Below are positions 49,795-56,436 of a stretch of DNA of 56,436 nt, one piece after another (within the stretch, counting starts at the first letter, position 1; every line of letters starts with the position of its first letter). Source of the DNA: an uncultured Lachnospiraceae bacterium. GTDB taxonomy: Bacteria > Bacillota > Clostridia > Lachnospirales > Lachnospiraceae. The DNA is taken from positions 1 to 56,436 of the forward strand of contig CAJUBP010000032.1 in assembly GCA_910584585.1 (NCBI GenBank). The letters run 5' to 3'. The notes under the pieces are model-generated. The model ran no database searches. It was not told where the DNA came from and saw nothing but the letters and a program-made list of their open reading frames with translations. The position numbers and the translations under genes were made by a program.

Positions 49795-51354
49795 TTACAC
49801 AACTGCTTCAATGATTAACTTCTCTCCAAGAACAATTTCTTTTACCCCAATCTCTTTTTTCTGATTAAAATTAAAGCTGAGCATATACCCCCTGTTCAGG
49901 TGGAAATAATCAAGATATCCCATAAGCTGTTCTTCGCCCCGCTCATGGTAGGCATTTCCATGCCAGACTTTCATTTCAATAATGCTCTGTTCCCCAAGGT
50001 AGTCAATCACCAAATCCATCCGCTGCTGATTTCTTGTCTGGGCTTCCACGTAACAATTACCAATGCCGTTGATAATAGGACGTAAAAACAGCATAAAATA
50101 TTTTCTGCCTGTTTCTTCCAGAAAGGCTTCATTTTTATCTCCAAATAAATAATCAAAAACTTCTACGAATTTTTCCAGTATTTTTCTCACATCTAAATGG
50201 CCATTTATGATAAATTGATTTTTGTTTCGCATACTTTCTGTATAAATTCCGGTATCCTGTTCTTTAAAATCCAAAAGAAACTTATTGTACAGCCGCATTT
50301 CAAAAATCCTGTTTGCAAGCAAAACAGTGGAGTTTACAATTTTTATAAATCCAAACATTTTCGCGCTGGAAACGGCAGTATCATCCGGGTTATACGCAAT
50401 ACTCTTTCCCTGAAACAATAACTGGGAAATCACATGGTTCAGCTCAGGAAAATCCTTGAATTTATTCATCAATGACTGAAACAGCGGGTTGTCATCTTCC
50501 AGAAGCATTTTTACAGCAGATAAAAAGCCCTCCTTTGTCCAAGGATTGCCGTGAAGCCTTTCATCCATAAACATGCACAGCCTTGATACCAGGTAAGGAT
50601 ACCCGGAGGTATAATCATACAGAAGCTGGGCCATCTGGCAAAGGTTCATCCCAGTGTGATGATCCGATTCATATTCCCGGAGCATCCCGGCAATCTCTTC
50701 GGCGGAAAAACTCATATCCACCAGAAAATCAGCCGCAATGTTCCAGGGACTGTTTTCCCGGCAGCTTTCTGCCCCGTGAATTTTTCTGGGAATATTCCTT
50801 ACATCATAAACGCTGGCCAGAATGACAGACTGGAATGTGGGGATTTTCAGCCGTTTCATGTAGTATGCCCGAAGCTGGGAAAGGAAGTCCAGGAACACTT
50901 GATTGTTGGCGGCAGAATCTGTTTCATCAATAATCAGGACAATTTTTCTCTGGGTGTTTCGGCACATCTGCGTCAGTGTCCGGAACAACATGGAGAGGGT
51001 TGCTCTTTGGGACGCGTCTGTGGCGTAGTGCTCTAATTGCGCTCTGCTCTCTTTTGGTATGCACTTGGCATGGGCAGACAGTTCCCCGGCAAAAGCAGCT
51101 GCAAAACGCTGTTCGGATTCAAAATCGGCATAGCTGATGGTCTGGAAATCCAGGCTGATTACCTCATAATCTTCCGCTAAAAAATCGGCAAGCGCGTTCA
51201 GCAGCGTGGTCTTTCCATATTGCCTGGCTCTGGTTATGGTAAAATATTTTCCATCATCAATCATGGTCTTTATTTCGCATAGACGGCTGCGCAGATTCAC
51301 CATGTAATGAAGTTTCGGGTCGCAGTAACCGTTGGCGTTGAAGGTTTTAGACAT
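49795..51354 (-). CDS. AAA-ATPase-like protein with C-terminal PD-(D/E)XK domain
   Basis: A 519-residue protein of the AAA-ATPase_like/PDDEXK_9 group abundant in gut anaerobes. The P-loop is RARQYGKTTLL (about 43), Walker B is IVLIIDETDSAA (about 138), and the C-terminal nuclease-like core has MDLVIDYLGEQSIIEMKVWH (about 455, D...E-x-K). Substrate and role are unknown; mobile-element or defence roles are suspected for the family. It starts within a few codons of the 27 bp minisatellite that separates it from the next ATPase. Confidence 0.85.
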   Translation of the reverse strand: MSKTFNANGYCDPKLHYMVNLRSRLCEIKTMIDDGKYFTITRARQYGKTTLLNALADFLAEDYEVISLDFQTISYADFESEQRFAAAFAGELSAHAKCIPKESRAQLEHYATDASQRATLSMLFRTLTQMCRNTQRKIVLIIDETDSAANNQVFLDFLSQLRAYYMKRLKIPTFQSVILASVYDVRNIPRKIHGAESCRENSPWNIAADFLVDMSFSAEEIAGMLREYESDHHTGMNLCQMAQLLYDYTSGYPYLVSRLCMFMDERLHGNPWTKEGFLSAVKMLLEDDNPLFQSLMNKFKDFPELNHVISQLLFQGKSIAYNPDDTAVSSAKMFGFIKIVNSTVLLANRIFEMRLYNKFLLDFKEQDTGIYTESMRNKNQFIINGHLDVRKILEKFVEVFDYLFGDKNEAFLEETGRKYFMLFLRPIINGIGNCYVEAQTRNQQRMDLVIDYLGEQSIIEMKVWHGNAYHERGEEQLMGYLDYFHLNRGYMLSFNFNQKKEIGVKEIVLGEKLIIEAVV

Positions 51355-51364
51355 AGGTGATAGC

Positions 51365-51545
51365 TCCTTTTACAATATTTGGGGAATTGCCAGAAGGCAG
51401 TTCATTGATGAAGCCGCCAAGAGGCAATTCATTCGTGGAATCGCCAGGGGGCGGTTCTTTGGTGAAACCGTTTGGAGGCAACTCATTTGTGGAATCGCCA
51501 GGGGACGGTTCTCTGATGAATCGACCAGAATATGGTTCTTTATAG
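51365..51545. repeat. 27 bp x about 6 minisatellite between two ATPase genes
   Basis: Units of the type GCCAAGAGGCAATTCATTCG plus 7 bp. The array is open in several frames (9-residue repeat GDSTNELPP-like on the minus strand), again with a period divisible by three, but without a supported start. Confidence 0.85.
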
Positions 51546-52907
51546 GAACTGGTACCGCTCCAACATGTAAATCGGCAGCGTTTCAATATTGCCGTTTCTG
51601 CTGCCCTTAGTATCGCCTTTTAAGTAGAGCAGTTTTTGTGCTTTGCCCTGTGCCAATGCCTTCTGCGCAGTTGCTGCCGTGCCTTTGCCGGATTTCACCT
51701 CTATCAGATAGCGGGCAGAGGAACGGGCGCTTTGGGCAACAAAATCAATTTCTCCGCCCCGGTACGTGGCGAACGCAGGCGTTTCAAAAATGATTTCCTC
51801 TGGAAATTCCTGGCGTTTTAACAGATTGATGTACGTATAGTTTTCGTTCAGTGTCCCTGACTGGGTGGAAACATCAGCGCCGGCACGGGTGAGGAAATAT
51901 TGGGTGATGCCAAGATCCATGAAAAAACAGCGGCTTGCCGGTTTGAAATCCAGGATATCCATCTCAATAATTTTTCCGCAGTATCCGATAATTCCTGATT
52001 GGTACAGCCAGTTCACAGCCCGGTAACAGGAAGTTTTGGTCAGGTTGCTGGAATAATTTTTTGTGACTAATTTCTGCAGTTCCTCGCTGATACTGTCTTC
52101 CTGCAGCCCCTTTTTTTCCCGGATAAGGATACGGCAAATGCTCAGAAAAATATTTGTAAATACACTGATATCCTCAATATCAGTAAAATAGCGTAAAGAT
52201 TCATTGGTAAATATGTGAATGATTTTCACCAGCTCCCTTTGGGCCGCGGATAAATCCCGGGCGGTAAGGTAGGTGTCCACAACCTTGGGATAGCCGCCGA
52301 TTTGTTTATAAATCTGGAAAGCATGCTGCAAATCGGCATATATTTTGTTCGCGCTGTCATCTGCCGGGACAAAAGGCAGTTCTTGATATTTTTTATAAAG
52401 GGCCGGGTCAAAGGATTCCAGAAATTCCTGAAAGGAAAGGGTGAAAATTCGGATGGTGGTAACGTCTCCGCTGGAAAAGCGGAATTCCGGTTCCAGGACT
52501 CGTCCTAAGTAGCTGCCCGTAACGACAAAGCGGGCCTGGAACTGCCGTGTGAATTCCCGGATGCAATTGAAAATTTCGGAAGATTCCTGTATTTCATCAA
52601 TGATAATTACAGTATCATCCGTATCTTCGAAGGAAGGCTCAAAGAAACGGAATGCGTCATGCAGCGGATGAGGGTTACGCGGCGTTCCGGGCGTCCAGTC
52701 CGTTGCCTTTTGAAAGCATTTCATAAAATCTTTTCCAGACCGCTCAAAAAGGTTAATGTAAATTTTGCGGCGGAAGTTCTCGTCGGCAAATTTATTGATA
52801 ATGTACGTTTTTCCAACCTGCCTTGCGCCGTTTATCTCCAGGGCGCTATGGCTGGAATCGTTTTTCCAGTCCAGAAGCCGGTTATAAATTTCACGTTTTA
52901 AATACAT
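51540..52907 (-). CDS. ATP-binding protein, AAA_14/DUF4143 family
   Basis: A 455-residue protein. The AAA_14 domain has P-loop EINGARQVGKTYIINKF (about 25-40) and Walker B TVIIIDEIQESSEIF (about 105). A DUF4143 region follows, with a C-terminal PD-(D/E)XK-like core (GGEIDFVAQ...RYLIEVKSGKG, about 400-430). Function is unknown. ATG at 52907 after GGAAGGAG. The start and its binding site are duplicated 68 bp upstream, creating a 21-codon upstream ORF that ends 2 nt before this ATG. Confidence 0.85.
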   Translation of the reverse strand: MYLKREIYNRLLDWKNDSSHSALEINGARQVGKTYIINKFADENFRRKIYINLFERSGKDFMKCFQKATDWTPGTPRNPHPLHDAFRFFEPSFEDTDDTVIIIDEIQESSEIFNCIREFTRQFQARFVVTGSYLGRVLEPEFRFSSGDVTTIRIFTLSFQEFLESFDPALYKKYQELPFVPADDSANKIYADLQHAFQIYKQIGGYPKVVDTYLTARDLSAAQRELVKIIHIFTNESLRYFTDIEDISVFTNIFLSICRILIREKKGLQEDSISEELQKLVTKNYSSNLTKTSCYRAVNWLYQSGIIGYCGKIIEMDILDFKPASRCFFMDLGITQYFLTRAGADVSTQSGTLNENYTYINLLKRQEFPEEIIFETPAFATYRGGEIDFVAQSARSSARYLIEVKSGKGTAATAQKALAQGKAQKLLYLKGDTKGSRNGNIETLPIYMLERYQFL

Positions 52908-52909
52908 TG

Positions 52910-52975
52910 TCAGCGCTCCTTCCTCTGCCATTCTCCTGCCCGCAGACGGCAAATACCGTCGCGTTTTAGATACAT
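52910..52975 (-). CDS. 21-codon upstream ORF made by start-site duplication
   Basis: ATG at 52975 with its own copy of GGAAGGAGCGCTGACA. It begins like the downstream gene (MYLKR) and stops at 52910, 2 nt before the ATPase ATG. The spacing would allow translational coupling or re-initiation. Confidence 0.4.
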   Translation of the reverse strand: MYLKRDGICRLRAGEWQRKER

Positions 52976-53212
52976 TGTCAGCGCTCCTTCCTCTGCCCGT
53001 CTTGCCATAAAATCCAGGCGCCCGTTATTTCAAAAATTAATGCGCTATTGTACAAGTGGTATTGCTGGAAAACAATATCTGCGGATAGAATGTTATTTTT
53101 ATGGGATTATATTAGCATAAGCCCCGGAGGATTTCAAGAAATGAAAACGTACAGGATTCCGTGATGTGTTTTTGCGTGATTGTAGTGGCATTTACACTAA
53201 ATCTGTATTTTA
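52976..53212. other. Intergenic region, ATPase and AraC genes
   Basis: Holds the duplicated leader of the ATPase gene and an A/T-rich stretch. I see no gene; a 7-codon ORF after GGAGG at 53133 is too short to support. Confidence 0.4.
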
Positions 53213-54199
53213 TCATCCATTCCGTTTGAATTCCGTGGGCGATATATGGTAATGTTCCTGGAATTTTTTATAAAAGAAGCCTAAGTTTTGATAGCCTACT
53301 TCGTGGGCTATTTCCTGTATGGGAAGGCTGGAGTTTTTTAAATAGAATCCGGCCTGGAGCATCCGCTGGGTGATGATAAGATCCTTGTATGATTTGCCAG
53401 TGTGCTTTTTGATGTATGAACTTAAATAATTAGGATGGAATCCAAAAAGTTCAGCCAAAGATTCCAGTGTCACTGTTTTATAATTTGATTCCATATATTT
53501 TAAAATCAATAATAGGATTTCGTCGTGGGCAGTGTTAGAAGTATCTGAATTTGTTTGGTTTTGGTACATGCGAAGCAGCAATGAAAATAAAATTACCATG
53601 TAGGAATCGATAATTTCATTGCTGCATATTTTTGTGTCATAGTATTCACATAAAAGCTGCTGTATTACGGAGTGGATATCTATATCCGGCTGCTTTTTAA
53701 AAATAAGAAATTTTTGTGTATGATGGCTTTCGGAAAGAGCTTCAACAAGAAATTTTGAGACAAGTCCCTGGGTGGAAAGCCTGGCAAGGAAGCTGTCCAT
53801 AAAATACTTTTTCCGCATGTCGATGGTAATGATAATGTCTTTGTCAGAAAGCGGTAAAATTTCGTGGGCAGTATTCATATCTAAAATACAGACATCGCCT
53901 TCCTGAAGCGTAAGTTCAGTTCCATTAATAATCTGGGTAAATGTTCCTCTGTATACATAATTTAATTCTATTACCGCATGGATATGTTTTGGGATGGGTG
54001 TATAGCGGGATTCACGGTTTAGGCATATATTACGTTCCTGCATAAGTGAATCGAATTTAAATAAATACAGTTCTTCGCCGTTTAATGTTGTTTTTTGTAT
54101 TCTGTTATAACGCCTGCTTAGGCTGTTGGGATATTTTAGATGAAACTTTTCGCTGGTTGTTAAGGAGAAAAGCTGGTTGTTTAACTGGTTTATATTCAT
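53213..54199 (-). CDS. AraC family regulator divergent from the rhamnosidase gene
   Basis: A 328-residue protein. N-terminal cupin-like sensor (IPKHIHAVIELNYVYRGTFT; LTLQEGDVCILDMNTAHEIL) and C-terminal AraC pair (TLESLAELFGFHPNYLSSYI and IAHEVGYQNLGFFYKKFQ). The ATG at 54199 follows GAGGTAACGTT; another in-frame ATG lies 21 nt upstream. It probably regulates the GH78 gene across the 115 bp gap, which holds an ATTCAAG/CTTGAAT inverted repeat. Confidence 0.85.
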   Translation of the reverse strand: MNINQLNNQLFSLTTSEKFHLKYPNSLSRRYNRIQKTTLNGEELYLFKFDSLMQERNICLNRESRYTPIPKHIHAVIELNYVYRGTFTQIINGTELTLQEGDVCILDMNTAHEILPLSDKDIIITIDMRKKYFMDSFLARLSTQGLVSKFLVEALSESHHTQKFLIFKKQPDIDIHSVIQQLLCEYYDTKICSNEIIDSYMVILFSLLLRMYQNQTNSDTSNTAHDEILLLILKYMESNYKTVTLESLAELFGFHPNYLSSYIKKHTGKSYKDLIITQRMLQAGFYLKNSSLPIQEIAHEVGYQNLGFFYKKFQEHYHISPTEFKRNG

Positions 54200-54334
54200 A
54201 ACGTTACCTCTAAATTTCATAATATTGGTTTTCCTTATTATACAATCTTAAGTTTCGTGATTCAAGTGCTTAGAATGGGTAATTGAAGTAGGCTTGAATT
54301 TGAGTTTACAATGAGAAAAAAAGGAGGAAACTGA

Positions 54335-56436
54335 AATGGGTTTTGAAGTCAGGGAATTATTGGTAAATCAGGAGAAGGAGCCTCTTGGAATGGATATTGC
54401 ATTTCCGGTATTTTCGTGGAAATTGCATTCGGATGGATACGGGGTTAAACAGGTAAAATATCAAATTCAGGTTCGTAACAGGTGTAATGGCCGCTTATGT
54501 TGGGATACCGAAATCCAGAACAGCAGCTGCAGCGTTGGCGTCCGATATGAAGGTGAAAAACTTTTACCCGAAACAAGCTATAGCGTAAACGTCAGGGTAT
54601 GGAACCAAAAGGGAGAGGAAGCGGACATAGACAGTCATTTTGAGACGGGTTTTCTTAACGGAGATGTAAGCGCCTGGGAAGGGGCTGCCTGGATAGGGGC
54701 TCCTGAATACTATCTTGCAAGTGATACGATGAGTGTTTTTTCCATTGAAAGCAATATATCAATTCATCCCGGCGGAAAGAGGGCGGGTATCATTTTTGGG
54801 GCAAATGATGAGAGGCTCTTGGATCAATATAAAAATGAATTAGGCCTAGAAGGTGAAAACCAGATCCGCTATGTTCTGAATGTGTCTGAGATCCCGGCCA
54901 TATTGGAAATATATAGAATTGGATACAGCAAGGAAGATAGTGCTTGCAAACCGTTTGCTGCCGTCAATATCGTTTCACAAGAAACGGCTGAACCGATCAT
55001 TACAGAGGAAAATCGATATAAACCGCATGCTTTGCGGGTTGAAGTAATGGGGAATTCGGCATATGCATACGTTGACGGCGTATTAGTTGATGCCGTAAAA
55101 AGAATGACTTTTTCTGGTGAACGGATATCGCCTAGGCAGCTGAATTCTTTGGGGTTTAATGATGTCACGACTTATCCAAGACTTTGCGAGGCGGGCTATT
55201 ATACAGAGTGCGGGACTACTGCCCGGTTTGATGGGGTAGTGATAAGAAATGTCAGGGAACCGCGTGCAGTTGTTGCCGAGATAGATGCTGAAACGGGGAG
55301 GACAATAACTGCGGAGCAGGAGGATGTGTGTAAGCTGTTTTGGCCCTCATCCCATTCCCTCCCTATGCTTCGGCATGATTTTATGGTTGGTGAGGGGATT
55401 CAAAGCGCCCGGGTATACGCAACAGCAAGAGGAATTTATACGGTAAAAATAAACGGGCAGAAGCCGGCAGACCAGTATTTTATGCCAGGTGCAAGCCAAT
55501 ATGATAAGCATTTGATGTATCAAACATATGATATTACAGAATTGCTTCGGACAGGGGAAAATGCTATCGGTTTTACGCTTGCTTCTGGCTGGTGGAGCGA
55601 TATGTCAACGTATGGATTGTATAATTATAATTATTGGGGTGACAGGCCGTCGTTGCTTGCAAAAATCGTTATCACATATACAAATGGGAAACGTCAGGTT
55701 TTTACTACAAATTGTGATGAGTGGCAGTATTATGGCGAAGGGCCGTTTCTCTATGCGGGATTTTTTAACGGGGAACAATTTGATGAAAGAAGGCGTTGGA
55801 TTGATGAAGGATTTTCAATGCCGGGTTTTAAAGTGGATGGTATGAAAAAACCGGAAGAAATTATTCCGGTGCCGATTTGGGCGGACAAGCCTTCTACGCC
55901 GCTTATTCCTGGGTGGGAGCATGTGAATATTACAGAGCCGGAAATCGTGGGTTCCTATAACGCACCTGTAAAAGTTGTAGAAAGTTTTACGGCAAAGAGT
56001 GTGCACGCACCCCGTAAAGGTTTGTATATTTATGATCTAGGCCAGGAGATTACGGGAATTCCATCCATTCATTTTCATGGAAAGCAGGGGACGCGTATCC
56101 GGCTGCGGTATGGAGAAATGCTTTATCCGGATCTCCCGGAATATGGACAGCTTGCCGGCACACTTTTGCAGGCTAATCTGCGAGAAGCTTCCAATACAGA
56201 TATCTATTTTTTGTCCGGAGGCGATAACGATGTTTTTCAGCCTGAATTTACATTCCATGGGTTCCGATATATTGAAATCAGTGGGCTGGAAGAGGCTCCA
56301 GCTTTAGAAGAGGTCAAGGGTCTCCTTCTTTCAAGTGTTGATAATGTGACAGGAATGTTTACCTGTAGCAATGAATTGGTAAATATTACTACGGCTATTA
56401 AAAGTCAATGTTTTAATAGCCGTAATCCTGAATATA
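54335..56436 (+). CDS. Alpha-L-rhamnosidase (GH78), 3'-truncated
   Basis: An open frame of about 700 codons from ATG (after AAAGGAGGAAACTGAA) to the window edge. The N-terminal beta domain starts FEVRELLVNQEKEPLGMDIA. A lectin-like insertion is present (about 120-310). Then come the GH78 N-terminal sandwich with GIYTVKINGQKPADQYFMPG, LASGWWSDMSTYG and the segment PEFTFHGFRYIEISG, and FTCSNELVN, after which the (alpha/alpha)6 catalytic barrel should begin. The catalytic acids lie beyond the window. The last codons run through the 53 bp end repeat and lose family resemblance, so the gene may be broken there. No signal peptide. Confidence 0.85.
56383..56435. repeat. Right terminal copy of the 53 bp end repeat
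   Basis: Exact inverted copy of bases 1-53, containing the 14 bp hairpin arms. It begins inside the rhamnosidase frame just after the conserved SNELVN segment. Confidence 0.85.

Overview
The window looks like chromosomal DNA of a gut-type Firmicute, most likely a Lachnospiraceae member. The reasons are moderate GC, strong AGGAGG-type ribosome binding sites, sigma-A type promoters, and host-glycan and plant-glycan loci known from gut Clostridia. No rRNA, phage structural genes or CRISPR array is present. Most protein assignments come from family-level recognition of the translated sequence, not from a search.

Layout. 0-5 kb: a truncated ORF, two WYL-domain regulators and a membrane diguanylate cyclase, all on the minus strand. 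5.5-9.8 kb: rtcB, tRNA-Glu, tRNA-Cys, and a 2.5 kb islet of small stress/unknown genes bracketed by a duplicated 3' half of tRNA-Cys. 9.9-15.4 kb: a MarR regulator divergent from a MATE exporter, a frameshifted aldo/keto reductase-ferredoxin, and a tandem pair of Rpn-like nuclease genes, one split by a 157 bp MITE. 15.5-21.2 kb: an L-rhamnose locus (AraC regulator, rhaB, a FucI/AraA-type isomerase, rhaD). 21.5-22.9 kb: a Schlafen/AlbA-type ATP-binding protein. 23.1-29.2 kb: an unsaturated-glucuronide locus (GH88 hydrolase, GPH transporter, DhuI-like isomerase, KduD/DhuD dehydrogenase) with a divergent AraC regulator. 29.3-37.7 kb: a sialic-acid locus of the Ruminococcus gnavus nan type (YhcH, ABC importer, NanOx-like oxidoreductase, secreted CBM40-GH33 sialidase, NanA). 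37.8-38.9 kb: a truncated DUF1349 gene and a PIN toxin/partner pair. 39.1-49.5 kb: a sulfoquinovose locus of the sulfo-transaldolase type (transaldolase, sulfolactaldehyde-reductase-like dehydrogenase, DUF4867 isomerase, SSS transporter, GH31 sulfoquinovosidase, TauE exporter), followed by a FucI-like protein and a ROK regulator. 49.8-53 kb: two AAA ATPases with C-terminal nuclease-like domains. 53.2 kb to the end: an AraC regulator divergent from a GH78 alpha-L-rhamnosidase that runs off the window.

The most interesting non-coding material is a family of about 105-205 bp structured elements at 1.5, 5.4 and 46.6 kb, with decayed copies at 46.45 and 38.9 kb. Their flanks and core are conserved, but the 24-25 bp closing stems differ completely in sequence while staying base-paired in each copy. 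That is strong covariation for an apparently undescribed RNA or mobile hairpin. Other candidates are a leader RNA shared by rhaB and rhaD, a two-copy three-hairpin small RNA (16.7 and 49.6 kb), a promoter-proximal attenuator before the sulfoquinovose operon, and a shared upstream motif at the sialic-acid promoters.

The window is also rich in short tandem duplications. Several copy exactly a gene start with its ribosome binding site, or a gene's last codons, and several longer arrays have periods divisible by three. Both window ends carry the same 53 bp hairpin-containing sequence in inverted orientation, which suggests the contig stops in a dispersed repeat at both ends.
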